Counted from the first letter of the stretch, positions 1 to 8,358 are shown. The stretch is 64,000 nt of DNA from Kitasatospora aureofaciens (GCF_019192735.1 NZ_JAHTKP010000042.1:1-64000); one strand, 5' to 3'. Notes: a model not told the origin generated them from the sequence alone. Translations and numbers: made by a program.

Positions 1-193
1 AGGCCTTGAGCGCCAGGTGCAGCATGACGATGGAGTCCTTGCCGCCGGAGAACAGGATCACCGGGCGCTCGAACTCCCCCGCGACCTCGCGGAAGATGTG
101 CACCGACTCGGCCTCCAGCGCCTCCAGGTGGCTGATCTCGTAAGGGCCGCCGACCCGCGGTGCGGGTCGCAGCGTATCGGTCGCCGTCGTCAC
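1..193 (-). CDS. cysD: Sulfate adenylyltransferase small subunit, 5' part only
   Basis: This is the start of an ATP sulfurylase small subunit, which with CysN makes adenosine 5'-phosphosulfate (APS) from sulfate and ATP. About 64 codons are in the window and the rest lies beyond the left edge. The PP-loop [10 protein letters not shown], diagnostic of the adenylyl-transferring N-type ATPase fold, is readable near codon 52, preceded by the [17 protein letters not shown] helix typical of CysD. The start is a GTG overlapping the stop of the upstream cysC gene in a GTGA arrangement, which implies translational coupling. As the last visible gene of the sulfated-metabolite operon it supplies APS to the adjacent kinase; cysN is expected just outside. 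PAPS reductase is the main alternative, but the neighbourhood and the motif context favour CysD. Confidence 0.9.
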   Translation of the reverse strand, partial: MTTATDTLRPAPRVGGPYEISHLEALEAESVHIFREVAGEFERPVILFSGGKDSIVMLHLALKA

Positions 194-774
194 ACCAGCC
201 TCCTCTCGGCGAGCAGCGCGTACACCTCGGCCGCGGACTCCCGCACTGTCCGGTCGTGGGACTCGACCCGCAGGTCCGGCGCCTCGGGCGCCTCGTACGG
301 GTCGTCGACCCCGGTCAGGCCGCTGAGCTCGCCCGCCGCCTGTCGGGCGTACAGGCCCTTCACGTCGCGCTCGGCGCAGACCTCCACCGGGGTCGCAACG
401 TGCACCTCCAGGTAGGCGGTGTCCTTGGACCGGTGGCGTGCGCGCACCGCCGCACGGCTCTCGGCATAGGGTGCGATCACCGGGACGAGCACCAACACCC
501 CATGAGAAGCCAGTAGTTCGGCAACGAAACCGATCCGCTGGACGTTGGTGTGCCGGTCCTCGCGGCTGAAGCCGAGGCCCGCCGAGAGGAACCCACGGAT
601 CTCGTCGCCGTCGAGCACCTCGACCCGGTGGCTGTCCGTTCGCAGGCGCCTCGCCAGCTCGTGCGCGATGGTGGTCTTGCCGGCGCTCGGCAGACCGGTC
701 AGCCACACGGTGGCTCCCTCGCGGGTCCCGTCGTCCACGCTCCCGCTCTCCGGCCTTCGTATGCTCGTCGTCAT
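190..774 (-). CDS. cysC: Adenylylsulfate (APS) kinase
   Basis: The 194-residue protein phosphorylates APS to PAPS, the sulfate donor for sulfotransferases. The Walker A motif GLPSAGKTT lies at about residues 26-34. The family signatures [14 protein letters not shown] (APS binding) and [17 protein letters not shown] (lid) are both intact, and the length is normal for a stand-alone CysC. Its stop overlaps the GTG start of cysD, and only 3 bp separate it from the upstream glycosyltransferase gene, so it sits inside the biosynthetic operon. Placement beside a sulfotransferase gene, rather than with assimilatory cysH/cysI genes, suggests PAPS dedicated to product sulfation (inference). Confidence 0.95.
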   Translation of the reverse strand: MTTSIRRPESGSVDDGTREGATVWLTGLPSAGKTTIAHELARRLRTDSHRVEVLDGDEIRGFLSAGLGFSREDRHTNVQRIGFVAELLASHGVLVLVPVIAPYAESRAAVRARHRSKDTAYLEVHVATPVEVCAERDVKGLYARQAAGELSGLTGVDDPYEAPEAPDLRVESHDRTVRESAAEVYALLAERRLV

Positions 775-777
775 GGC

Positions 778-1596
778 TCAGCCCACCGGAAGCGCGGCGG
801 CCAGCGAGTTCGCCGCCTGGAGGCCCAGGTTGAGGCCGGCCGCCGCGGGGTCGTCCGACCAGGGCTGGATCCTGGCGCTCGCGGTGAACCGGTTCAGCGC
901 CGCGACGGGCGTGCTGCGCGGTGCCAGCCGGCCCGCCCGCCACGCCTCGCGGAAGGCGATGGCGGCGCCCTTGCTGTTGCGGTGCGCCACCCGCAGGGCA
1001 GGCACGAAGTGCACCCGGCCGCCCGCCTCGCCCAGTCGTTCGACGAGCCCGTTGTCGCTGGCCGTGACGACGTCGGGGAAGCCCTCGGCGGCCCGGAACA
1101 GGTCCGTCCACACGGCGGAGTTGCCACCGGCGAAGAAGGTCACCGCGCTGTCCGCGGCGTGCTGCGCGTAGCGCACCTCGTAGCGGTACTGCCGGGCGCG
1201 CGCCACCACCCCGCTGTCGAACGGCAGGACCCGGCCGGTGATCGCCGCCCGGTCCTCGGTCAGCGCGGTGTCGAGGACCTGGAACCAGTCCGGCAGCGGA
1301 CGGGCGTCGTCGTCCAGGAAGGCCAGGACGTCACCGGTCGCCTCCTCGGCCGCCAGGTTGCGGCTGGCGGCGGCGCCGATCTGGCGCGGGTTGCGGATCA
1401 GCCGCACATCGAACGCCTGCTCCTCGCTCTCCACGCGCAGCGGCCGGTCGGACGCGTCGTCGACGAGGAGCACCTCGTGGACGATCCCCGTGTCGCAGCC
1501 GGCGACGGCGGTGAGCAACTGCCGGATGTCGGACGGCCGGTTGCGCGTGGCGACGACGACCGAGACCCGCTTGCGCGGCTGTGCGTTGGTACTCAT
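778..1596 (-). CDS. Family 2 glycosyltransferase
   Basis: The 272-residue GT-A enzyme is predicted to transfer a sugar from an NDP-sugar to the metabolite scaffold. The N-terminal Rossmann-like strand [11 protein letters not shown], the LLVDDAS motif, and the metal-binding FLDDDARP (DxD type) are typical of GT2. There is no membrane anchor. An ATG 33 bp upstream (1629) is in frame, but the ATG at 1596 is preceded by a good purine-rich site (GGGGGAG) at normal spacing, so I chose 1596. The gene lies between an ATP-grasp ligase and cysC. Donor and acceptor cannot be read from the sequence; the co-located NDP-sugar dehydrogenase suggests an amino-uronic donor (inference). Confidence 0.85.
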   Translation of the reverse strand: MSTNAQPRKRVSVVVATRNRPSDIRQLLTAVAGCDTGIVHEVLLVDDASDRPLRVESEEQAFDVRLIRNPRQIGAAASRNLAAEEATGDVLAFLDDDARPLPDWFQVLDTALTEDRAAITGRVLPFDSGVVARARQYRYEVRYAQHAADSAVTFFAGGNSAVWTDLFRAAEGFPDVVTASDNGLVERLGEAGGRVHFVPALRVAHRNSKGAAIAFREAWRAGRLAPRSTPVAALNRFTASARIQPWSDDPAAAGLNLGLQAANSLAAALPVG

Positions 1597-1639
1597 ATCC
1601 GAACTCCCCCTGTGTTCTTCGTGATTCACGGCGTGCGGT

Positions 1640-2917
1640 TCAGGGCGTGCAAGTGGCTGCGAACGGGTCCAGCACCTCGTCGACCTCGCCGAGGAGGTCG
1701 CCCAGGGTGGCCCGGCCTCCTGCGGTTCCGGCGAGCGGTTCGGTGGTGATCCGGATGCGTGCGACGGCCTCCCGGGCCAGCCGGTCGGCGGTCACGGCGT
1801 CGGCCGCGCGCACCATCACGAAGCCGCAGCGGTCCTCCGACCAACGCAGCTCGTGCACGGTGTCGCCGACCGCCACCTGGACGTCCACCTGGACCACGCC
1901 CTCGGCGGATTCGGCGTCCTCGACCCCGGTCACCGATGTGACCAGACCGGGCTCGGCGACCAGGAAGCGGACGGCCGCCGCGCCCTCGGCCGGGCAGGTC
2001 CCGGGCAGCGGGTCGGCCTCGGCGGCGAGGCGGTAGGTGGCCTCCTCCAGGTCGACGCCGTGGACGAGACGGACGAGGTCGTTGATGCGGTCTCCGCCGC
2101 GGCGGCTGTGCGCCTCCACGACCCGGGGGCCGTCGGCGGTGAGGATCATCTCGGTGTGTGCGGGACCGTCCACCAGGCCGGCCGCGTCGAGCACGGCGGT
2201 CACCAATTCCCGTACGGCGTCCAGCTCTTCGGCGTTGATCTGCGCGGGCACGACGTGGCCGAGTTCCACCACGCCACCGCCGGTGTCCTTGCCGGTGACC
2301 GCGACGACCCGGTGGCGGCCGCCCACGGAGAACGTCTCCACGCTCAACTCCTCGCCGACGAGCAGCTGTTCGGCCATGAACTCGTCGAGGCCGAACTCCT
2401 CGCGCCAGGCCCAGGCCGGATCGACCTCGTCGACCGAGCCGATCTTGCGGACGCCCAGGCTGCCCGAACCCATGGTCGGCTTGAGCACGGCCGCCCCATG
2501 GGTCTTGACGAAGTCGCGCAGTTCCTCGCGGCCCGGGTTGGTCAAGGTCGGGACGGGACCGATGCCCTCCGCGTTGAGGAGCGCCCGCAGGGCGGGTTTG
2601 TCGTGGAGCAGCCGGGTCGTCCGGGCGCCGTTGCCGGGCAGCCCCAGGGCGTCGGCGAGGTGGCCGGCCACCGCCTGGGCCGCTTCGGCCTGGGTGAACA
2701 CCCGGGCGACGGGCTGCCGTTCGTGCAGCGCGCGGACGAGAGCGGTGACGGTCGGCACGTCCTGGTAGTCCACGAGCAGCAGCTGCGAGCAGTGCGGAAC
2801 GACCTCCGGGTCGAACGCGGACGGCTTCTGGACGTGCACCACCTCGAAGCCGAGGGCGGCGGCCTTGCGGACGATGCCGGCCTTGCCACCGAGGACGAGA
2901 ATGCGGGTTGCGGACAC
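1640..2917 (-). CDS. ATP-grasp carboxylate-amine ligase (second of two)
   Basis: The 425-residue enzyme belongs to the ATP-grasp superfamily, which joins a carboxylate to an amine through an acyl-phosphate. An N-terminal Rossmann-like PreATP-grasp part starts ILVLGGKAG. The ATP-binding segment includes GAAVLKPTMGSGSLGVRKI at roughly 143-161, and the C-terminal part carries HTEMILT and VVEAHSRRGGDRI (metal-binding Glu and Asn/Arg positions as in CarB/PurK-like proteins). The start is a GTG at 2917 with AGGTG just upstream; longer upstream reading is in the sulfotransferase gene. A second ATP-grasp gene lies at 8359-9651, so two distinct amide bonds, or one amide and one other acylation, can be predicted. 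The substrate is not predictable from sequence. Confidence 0.88.
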   Translation of the reverse strand: MSATRILVLGGKAGIVRKAAALGFEVVHVQKPSAFDPEVVPHCSQLLLVDYQDVPTVTALVRALHERQPVARVFTQAEAAQAVAGHLADALGLPGNGARTTRLLHDKPALRALLNAEGIGPVPTLTNPGREELRDFVKTHGAAVLKPTMGSGSLGVRKIGSVDEVDPAWAWREEFGLDEFMAEQLLVGEELSVETFSVGGRHRVVAVTGKDTGGGVVELGHVVPAQINAEELDAVRELVTAVLDAAGLVDGPAHTEMILTADGPRVVEAHSRRGGDRINDLVRLVHGVDLEEATYRLAAEADPLPGTCPAEGAAAVRFLVAEPGLVTSVTGVEDAESAEGVVQVDVQVAVGDTVHELRWSEDRCGFVMVRAADAVTADRLAREAVARIRITTEPLAGTAGGRATLGDLLGEVDEVLDPFAATCTP

Positions 2918-2928
2918 GGGTGTCACCT

Positions 2929-3741
2929 CTACACGGTTGTTGCGGGAACAGGGGCGGGGGCCACGGCGGACTCCCGCAGCGCCTGCCACACGGCGGCGGT
3001 CTCGTCCGGCAGCGGTGCGGCGTCGGCCGCGGCCGGGGTCCGCGGGTTGAGGCCCGCCAGGTACCGGCGCAGGTCGAGCCCGGTGAACTCGGCCAGCCGG
3101 TCGCCCTCCTCGCCCCGGCACAGGGCCTGGTACTCGATCACCAGGCGTCGCCCGGCCGGCACCTGCGGCATGAAGTCGAGCCAACGGGCGTTCCATGCCG
3201 TCCACTTGGCCACGGCCGCCGCGTGCGTCACCGGCTTCCACGGCCGGTCGCCGGTCCACCGCAGCATGGAGCGGGCGGCCTCCTCGGGATGGCGGACCAG
3301 CATCACGTACCGCGCGTCGGGGAGCACCGCGTCGAGCCAGGGCAGCTGGAGCAGGTACTCGTTGTACTTGTCGCCCCAGAACGGCTGGCCTTCGTTGCTC
3401 TCGACGAGGATGCGCCGGGCCAGCGCGAGGTGGTCGCTCCCCGCCTCGCCCTCGGCGACGTCGCGGGCCGCCGTCCGCAGGCTCTGCTCGACCCGGGCGC
3501 GCCAGGCGTTCACCCCGGCGCCGTCCGGCGGGCGGCGGTCGAGGGCGTGCAGGATCTCGTCGGCACGGAGATGACGTTCCGTCAGATCATCTTCGCTCAG
3601 CCAGCGGTGGAGCAGATAGGGCAGCTTGCCGTTGACCGTGAAGTGGCCTCCGGCGTCGTGGAACGCCAGGTTCATGGCGTAGGCCAGGGCTGTCGTCCCG
3701 CAGCGCTGGGCGCCCAGCAGGATCACTGGTGATGTACTCAT
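2929..3741 (-). CDS. PAPS-dependent sulfotransferase
   Basis: The 270-residue protein is a cytosolic-type sulfotransferase. The 5'-phosphosulfate-binding loop is at the extreme N-terminus (VILLGAQRCGTTALAYA, residues 6-22), and a 3'-phosphate-binding segment YVMLVRHPEEAARSML follows near 135-150. These residues bind PAPS, and an acceptor hydroxyl or amine is sulfated. The ATG at 3741 overlaps the stop of the upstream isomerase gene in an ATGA arrangement. Together with cysC and cysD in the same operon, this strongly implies that the cluster product carries a sulfate ester or sulfamate. Acceptor identity is unknown. Confidence 0.92.
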   Translation of the reverse strand: MSTSPVILLGAQRCGTTALAYAMNLAFHDAGGHFTVNGKLPYLLHRWLSEDDLTERHLRADEILHALDRRPPDGAGVNAWRARVEQSLRTAARDVAEGEAGSDHLALARRILVESNEGQPFWGDKYNEYLLQLPWLDAVLPDARYVMLVRHPEEAARSMLRWTGDRPWKPVTHAAAVAKWTAWNARWLDFMPQVPAGRRLVIEYQALCRGEEGDRLAEFTGLDLRRYLAGLNPRTPAAADAAPLPDETAAVWQALRESAVAPAPVPATTV

Positions 3742-4604
3742 TTCCGAACCCCCTTCGTGGTAACCGCCTCCGCCATCTCCCACAGCAGCCGCATGCACTG
3801 GGAACTGGCCTCGAACCCGCCGGCCGTGAACTCCTCGCCCCAGGGCTCGTCGCGCTGCTCTGCGGTCAGCACGCGGCCGATCCGCCAGTGCGTCTCCAGG
3901 GAGAGCCAGCCCTGGTATCCGTCCTCGGCCAGCGTGGCGAGGATCGCGGGCCACGGCAGGTCGCCGTCGCCGAGGCGGACGTAGCTGTTCTGCCCGTCCG
4001 GGTCCTTCACGTGGACGTGCCGGATCCGGTCCCGGCCGGCCGCGTAGTCGTGCGGGAACGGGACCGGGTCCCAGCCGCTGAAGACGCTGTTGCCCGGGTC
4101 CCACAGGATCCCGAGGCGGTCGTCGCCGAGCTCGTCCAGGAACTCCAGGGTGTGGCGCATGGTGGGGCTGTTGGTCCGCTGGCCCGTCTCCACGACCAGC
4201 GGCACCCGGTCGAACGGCACGCTGTCCAGCACCTCGCGCGCCGCCTTCGCCGCGCCGCGCGGGTCCGGGTCCCCTTCGCGGTAGAAGGTGAAGATCCGGA
4301 CGAACGGCGCGCCCAGCAGCTCGGCCCGGCGGACGGAGTCCACGACCAGGTCCCGCACCTCGGCGATCTCCGCTTCGGTGCGCGGCAGCGCACACTTCAG
4401 CGCGGGCGGGTCGAATCCGGCGATCTCCAGTCCGTGGCCGGTCACGGCGTCGCGCACGGCGGTCAGCTGCGCGTCGTCCATCAGGTGCGGCGGCACTTCG
4501 CCGGCGGACCTGATCTCCAGGCCGCCGAAGCCGAGCCGGGACGCCTCGGCGGCGGCCGCGTGGATGTCCTGGGACAGCTCGTCGTTGATGATGGCGAGTT
4601 TCAT
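3738..4604 (-). CDS. TIM-barrel sugar isomerase/epimerase-like protein A
   Basis: The 288-residue protein has the AP-endonuclease-2/xylose-isomerase-like TIM-barrel fold. The N-terminal strand KLAIINDELS is followed by GLEIRS, LVVETGQRTNS (metal-ligand Glu), GILWDPGNSVFSG, HVHVKDP and WLSLETHW (C-terminal metal-ligand Glu). These residues match sugar-phosphate isomerases, inosose dehydratases and related enzymes acting on polyols. ATGA overlaps tie it to the gene on each side. A second, divergent TIM-barrel gene lies directly upstream, and with the MocA-type oxidoreductase this forms a sugar- or cyclitol-remodelling block. Exact chemistry (isomerisation, epimerisation or dehydration) is open. 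Confidence 0.85.
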   Translation of the reverse strand: MKLAIINDELSQDIHAAAAEASRLGFGGLEIRSAGEVPPHLMDDAQLTAVRDAVTGHGLEIAGFDPPALKCALPRTEAEIAEVRDLVVDSVRRAELLGAPFVRIFTFYREGDPDPRGAAKAAREVLDSVPFDRVPLVVETGQRTNSPTMRHTLEFLDELGDDRLGILWDPGNSVFSGWDPVPFPHDYAAGRDRIRHVHVKDPDGQNSYVRLGDGDLPWPAILATLAEDGYQGWLSLETHWRIGRVLTAEQRDEPWGEEFTAGGFEASSQCMRLLWEMAEAVTTKGVRK

Positions 4605-5347
4605 GAGAGAGCCTCCGCCTCCACGAGGAGGGACGTATCGGTCGGGTACCAGCTCCGGAGCAGTGCGAGATCCTCCGCAAGGGACGGCGCCTTGGACTCG
4701 ACGGTGACCGCGCGCAGCGCCCCGGCCGCCGCGAGCACCTCGCGGGTCTCGGCGGCGCACGAGGTGGCGAGCGGCTGGTGCCGCGAGGTCTCGGGGGCGC
4801 TCCAGTCGAAGCCCTTCACCTGGGCGTACGACGTCCACGGGGCCAGCCGGGCGGCCGCGGCCGCGGGGTCGGGGTGGATCCGGGCCAGGCCCATCGTGTC
4901 GAGGAGAACGCCGGTGCCGGCCCGCTCGCACAACTCGGCGAGCTCGGGGACCGCCGCGTATCCGTGATGGGTCTCCACCAGGACCCGGTCCACGCCGCCC
5001 ACCAGCTCGGCGAGTTCGGTCACCTGAGCGAGCGTCGCCTCGAAGCGGCCGGGTTCCGTACAGCCCGCCGCCGCGAACACCTTCACGGGCAGGCCAGGTT
5101 CCAGGTGTGCCGGCTCGTCGGCGGCCAGGAGCGGGCCGTCGGCCCGCCCAAGGACGGTCCCGACGCCCACGAAGCACACCCTCGCCCCGGCCGTCCGCAG
5201 GCCGGCCAGGCCCTCCCGCTGCCAGGCGTGGCCCTTGCCCGCGCGAACGTCCACCGCGGAGCCGCCCAGCGAGAGCACGAGCCGGGCCAGCTCCGAGGCG
5301 CCCAGCCCGGGCGCCGAGCCCGAGGAGAGTCCCAGGAGGGTCGTCAT
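4601..5347 (-). CDS. TIM-barrel sugar isomerase/epimerase-like protein B
   Basis: The 248-residue protein reads as a second, shorter TIM-barrel enzyme of the AP-endonuclease-2/xylose-isomerase-like superfamily. Visible elements are LLGLSSGSAPGL at the first strand, VLVETHHGY (putative metal-ligand Glu), GVLLDTMGLARIHPD and YAQVKGFDWS, with VTVESKAP near the end. It lacks some of the loop regions present in neighbour A and is only distantly similar to it, so the pair probably acts on consecutive intermediates or forms a heteromer (inference). Both ends overlap neighbours by ATGA. In similar clusters such proteins work with Gfo/Idh/MocA dehydrogenases on keto-sugars. Confidence 0.75.
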   Translation of the reverse strand: MTTLLGLSSGSAPGLGASELARLVLSLGGSAVDVRAGKGHAWQREGLAGLRTAGARVCFVGVGTVLGRADGPLLAADEPAHLEPGLPVKVFAAAGCTEPGRFEATLAQVTELAELVGGVDRVLVETHHGYAAVPELAELCERAGTGVLLDTMGLARIHPDPAAAAARLAPWTSYAQVKGFDWSAPETSRHQPLATSCAAETREVLAAAGALRAVTVESKAPSLAEDLALLRSWYPTDTSLLVEAEALS

Positions 5348-6279
5348 GCGGTCACCACCTGCTGCCGGGCGACCGCCGCGAGGATCTCGGTCACGCCACG
5401 GGCCCCCTCCAGGTGGCAGCGACGGGGCTGCCGGCCGGTCGCCACGGCCTCGGCCATCTCCTGGTAGACCGCGCACCGCAGCTCCGGGGTGGACGCCATC
5501 GGCCAGGTCTGTTCGGTCTCGCCGAGCTGGGTGCTGACCGTGCCGTCGACGATGCACAGCCCCCGGTCGGGACCCAGCACCTGCAGGCGCTCGGCCCGGA
5601 TGGCCGACTCGGCGGTCACGGTGAAGGCGAGCGTGGCACCGGTTTCGAACTCGACCAGGCCGGTGACCCGGGTGTCGATGCCCGGGGCCAGCTCCCTGGC
5701 CGGAGCCATCCGCACGTTCTCCGGACGGCCCAGCAGCTGGCAGGCCAGGTCCAGGTAGTGCACGCCCAGGTGCGCGGCGATGCCGCCGAACGCCGAAGCA
5801 GGGTCGCTGCGCCAGCCGACGCGCCGGTAGTGGACCGGCGGCCGGAACCGCGACACCTCCAGGACCGCCGTGACCGCCGGATCCGCCCAGCTCGCGGCGA
5901 GCGCGGCGTCCGGCAGCCGCATCCGGTGCTGAAGCATCACGCCGACCGGCTTCCCGACCCGTGCCGCCGTCCGCGTCAGCAGGTCGATCTCCGCGCCCGA
6001 CACCGCCGGCGGTTTCTCCAGCAGCACCGCCTTGCCGGCCTCCAACGCCTGCACCGCGAGCTGCGCCCGGCCGCCGGGCGGCACGCACAGCGCCACCAGA
6101 CCGATCTCCGGGTCGGCCAGCAGTTCCTGCCAGGAGGCGGCCCGCCGCAGCGCACCGGTATCCGCCGCCGGGTCCTGGTCGAGCACGGACACGACCCTGG
6201 CCTCGGCCAGCCCGTCCAGGGCCGCCGCGTGCTGACGGCCGGCGACGCCGAAGCCGACGATCCCCACACCGAGGCTCAT
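5344..6279 (-). CDS. Gfo/Idh/MocA-family NAD(P)-dependent oxidoreductase
   Basis: The 311-residue enzyme has an N-terminal nucleotide-binding Rossmann motif (GIVGFGVAGRQHAAAL) and the family signature AVLLEKPPAVS with the catalytic-type Lys in EKP. The C-terminal substrate domain includes HLGVHYLDLACQLLG with the usual His. Family members oxidise or reduce sugars and cyclitols at a single carbon. It sits between the Ldh2-type fusion gene and the TIM-barrel pair, all joined by 4-bp overlaps, which suggests oxidation to a keto intermediate that the TIM-barrel enzymes rearrange (inference). Confidence 0.92.
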   Translation of the reverse strand: MSLGVGIVGFGVAGRQHAAALDGLAEARVVSVLDQDPAADTGALRRAASWQELLADPEIGLVALCVPPGGRAQLAVQALEAGKAVLLEKPPAVSGAEIDLLTRTAARVGKPVGVMLQHRMRLPDAALAASWADPAVTAVLEVSRFRPPVHYRRVGWRSDPASAFGGIAAHLGVHYLDLACQLLGRPENVRMAPARELAPGIDTRVTGLVEFETGATLAFTVTAESAIRAERLQVLGPDRGLCIVDGTVSTQLGETEQTWPMASTPELRCAVYQEMAEAVATGRQPRRCHLEGARGVTEILAAVARQQVVTA

Positions 6280-7838
6280 CGCGCGCCTCCCGCCGTCGCG
6301 AGGGGGCGGTCCGCGGCCCAGCCGAGCCGCTCGACGACCGACGCGGGCACCGGCACGCCGTGCTCGCGGGCCGCCGACTCGGCCAACTCCTCCTGCTGCT
6401 CGGGCAGGTGGACTGCGGGCGCACCCTGCGGATAGCCGGAGGCGATCGCCCCCGACAGCACGCCGAGCAGTTCGTCCACCGGCGGGTTGCCGAAGGCCGC
6501 CGGGGACAGCGCCAGGAACAGCTGCGAGCAGTCCATCGAGCGCTCCGGCTCACCGCGCTGCTTGTGCACCAGCGGGCTGACCGTACCGCCGGCCAGGATG
6601 CCGGCCAGCACCTCGGTGATCACCGCCACCCCGAGCCCCTTGTGACCGCCGAACACCGGGACGGCACCGCCCCGGTCCAGCTCCTCCGGGTCGGTGGTGG
6701 GCCGTCCCTGACGGTCCACCAGCCAGGTCGCCGGCACCGGCTCTCCGCGGTGCGCGGCGTGCCGGATCTTGCCGCTGGCGACGGTTCCGGTGGCGAAGTC
6801 GACCACCAGCGGCCGCTGTTCGGCACGGGGGACGACCATGCACACGGCGTCGTTTCCGAGCGTGGGACGTCCGGCGCCGGGGGCCGCCACGCTGGGGCCC
6901 GAGATGTTCAGGACCAGACCGACCACACCATGCCGCACGAAGTGCTCGCGGTAGGCGGCCAGCATGCCGATGTGGTTGTTGCCACGGACCGCCACCGCGG
7001 CGAGCCCGGTCTCGGCCGCCCGGCGGGAGCAGGTGTCGGCCGCGAGCTCGGCGGCGACCTGGCCGAAGCCGCCACGGGCGTCGAGCACGGTGACGGGGCC
7101 GTCCTCGGAGATCCACCCGGGCTCGGCGACCGGGTCGATACCGCCCCGCTCCAGCCGGTCCAGGTACATCGGGAGCAGCCCGACCCCGTGCGAGAAGTGG
7201 CCCCGCACGTCCGCGTCGACCAGGATCCGCGCCACCAGCGCCGCGCGGCCGGCGTCGACTCCGGCGGCGGCGAGGGAGCCGATCGCCGCCTCGGTCAGCG
7301 CCTCCGGGGTGAACCGGATCTCCTGCTCCGCCGGCTCGCAGGCGGTCACCGGCCGCGGCGGACGGTTCAGGTACACCACCCGGTCGGCCACGCCGGCGAC
7401 CTCGGCGTCGACGGCCACCAGCAGCACCGCGCTGCCCTGCCCGGCCGCCGTCCGCGCCTCGGCGGCCGCGCCGTCCGCCGCGCCGGGCCGGGTGCCGGTC
7501 GCGTCCACGACCGCGACCACCGGGGTGCGGCCGGCGGCCGGCCCGTGCTGCCCGGGCCGTACGACGGCCACGCCCGAGGGACGGGCCGGGGCGACCCGCC
7601 GCGGCCGGCCGCCGCCGCCCACCACGATCTCGCCGTACTGGGCGCGGCGCTCTCCGGCGAGAACCTCCACCAGGGCCGCCGCCGACGCCGGGTCGTCCGC
7701 CAGGGCCGCGACGATCTCACCGGCGGCCACGGTGGCGGTGAGCCCCGGGATCAGGATGCGCTCGGCGCCTTCGGGCCCTTCGGCCACGATCAGGTCCGCC
7801 ACGCGGAGTGCGGGCTGCCTGCCCGCTGCTTCGGTCAT
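6276..7838 (-). CDS. Ldh2/malate dehydrogenase-type oxidoreductase with an N-terminal degenerate ABC-ATPase-like domain
   Basis: The 520-residue protein has two parts. Residues about 172-510 are a malate/L-lactate dehydrogenase (Ldh2/YbiC) family enzyme, with DVRGHFSHGVGLLPMYLDRL, GNNHIGML, LGNDAVCMVVP and GGHKGLGVAV all recognisable. It would oxidise a 2-hydroxy acid, or the reverse, with NAD(P). Residues about 10-160 have the outline of an ABC ATP-binding domain: LRVADLIV, ILIPGLTATVAAGEIVAAL, VEVLAGERR, GEIVV and ADRVVYLNRP. However, the Walker A is replaced by ADDPASAAAL, the Walker B glutamate is absent (VVAVVDATG), and the H-loop reads LLVAVDAEV without His. Family Ldh2 proteins are normally about 330-350 residues. 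The ATG at 7838 follows GAGGAG at proper spacing, so the extension is genuinely part of the gene. Confidence 0.85.
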   Translation of the reverse strand: MTEAAGRQPALRVADLIVAEGPEGAERILIPGLTATVAAGEIVAALADDPASAAALVEVLAGERRAQYGEIVVGGGGRPRRVAPARPSGVAVVRPGQHGPAAGRTPVVAVVDATGTRPGAADGAAAEARTAAGQGSAVLLVAVDAEVAGVADRVVYLNRPPRPVTACEPAEQEIRFTPEALTEAAIGSLAAAGVDAGRAALVARILVDADVRGHFSHGVGLLPMYLDRLERGGIDPVAEPGWISEDGPVTVLDARGGFGQVAAELAADTCSRRAAETGLAAVAVRGNNHIGMLAAYREHFVRHGVVGLVLNISGPSVAAPGAGRPTLGNDAVCMVVPRAEQRPLVVDFATGTVASGKIRHAAHRGEPVPATWLVDRQGRPTTDPEELDRGGAVPVFGGHKGLGVAVITEVLAGILAGGTVSPLVHKQRGEPERSMDCSQLFLALSPAAFGNPPVDELLGVLSGAIASGYPQGAPAVHLPEQQEELAESAAREHGVPVPASVVERLGWAADRPLATAGGAR

Positions 7839-7873
7839 TGCCGACTCCTCGAATAGCCGTGGATGATGCGGGG

Positions 7874-8269
7874 TCAGGACGCGCGCTTCGGCTCCAGGAA
7901 CTCCAGCCGGTTGCCGAGCTTGTCGAAGGCGTAGCAGCGGTCGTGGCCGGGGAAGTTGTCGTCCCAGGTCACCTCGTGGCCGCAGGCCTCCAGGCGCTTG
8001 GCGAGCGCCTGGAGGTCGCGGACGAGGATGCCCGGGTGCGCCTTGCGCGCGGGGCTGAAGTCCTCCTCCACGCCGAGGTGGACCTCCAGGTCGCCGCCGC
8101 GGAACCAGCACCCGCCGCGGGCGGCCAGCACCGGGGGCTTCTCCAGCTCGGTCATGTCCAGCACGTCGCCCCAGAACTGGCGGCACAGGTCCTCGGAGCC
8201 GGGCGGGATGGCGAGCTGGACGTGGTGCAGGCCGCCGAAGGCGTAGTCGGGGATGTTCTCGCTGCGCAT
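7874..8269 (-). CDS. VOC (glyoxalase/dioxygenase-fold) family protein
   Basis: The 131-residue protein is a single vicinal-oxygen-chelate unit. LHHVQLAIPPGSEDLCRQFW at the first strand gives the usual metal-ligand His. EVHLGVEEDF and a C-terminal NRLEFLEPK (metal-ligand Glu) follow, with FPGHDRCYAFDKLG in the second half. Members include glyoxalases, fosfomycin-type resistance enzymes, binding or immunity proteins, and accessory oxygenases. An AAGGA site precedes the ATG. It could be a resistance protein or a pathway enzyme; nothing in the sequence decides between them. Confidence 0.85.
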   Translation of the reverse strand: MRSENIPDYAFGGLHHVQLAIPPGSEDLCRQFWGDVLDMTELEKPPVLAARGGCWFRGGDLEVHLGVEEDFSPARKAHPGILVRDLQALAKRLEACGHEVTWDDNFPGHDRCYAFDKLGNRLEFLEPKRAS

Positions 8270-8291
8270 GGTGTTTCCTTGTCTGTCTCTC

Positions 8292-8340
8292 GTAGCTGTA
8301 GCAGTAGTTGACGGCAGTAGCTGGCGGCGGTAGTTGACGG
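8292..8340. repeat. Short tandem repeats, about 13 bp, between two operon genes
   Basis: The spacer between the ATP-grasp gene and the VOC gene holds three consecutive 13-bp units starting at 8304, 8317 and 8330. Their first 11 bases read GTAGTTGACGG, GTAGCTGGCGG and GTAGTTGACGG. They are preceded by a 12-bp degenerate copy starting at 8292 (GTAGCTGTAGCA). The repeats lie just upstream of the ribosome binding site of the VOC gene on the minus strand. No function is evident; replication slippage is the simple explanation. Confidence 0.8.
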
Positions 8341-8358
8341 CCGGTCAGCCGGTGATCG

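Noticed and set aside
550-3574. Long open frames on the plus strand opposite the metabolite genes
   Set aside because: They have the low-complexity Arg/Gly/Pro-rich composition of shadow frames in GC-rich DNA, while the minus-strand frames have clear family motifs, ribosome binding sites and 4-bp coupling.
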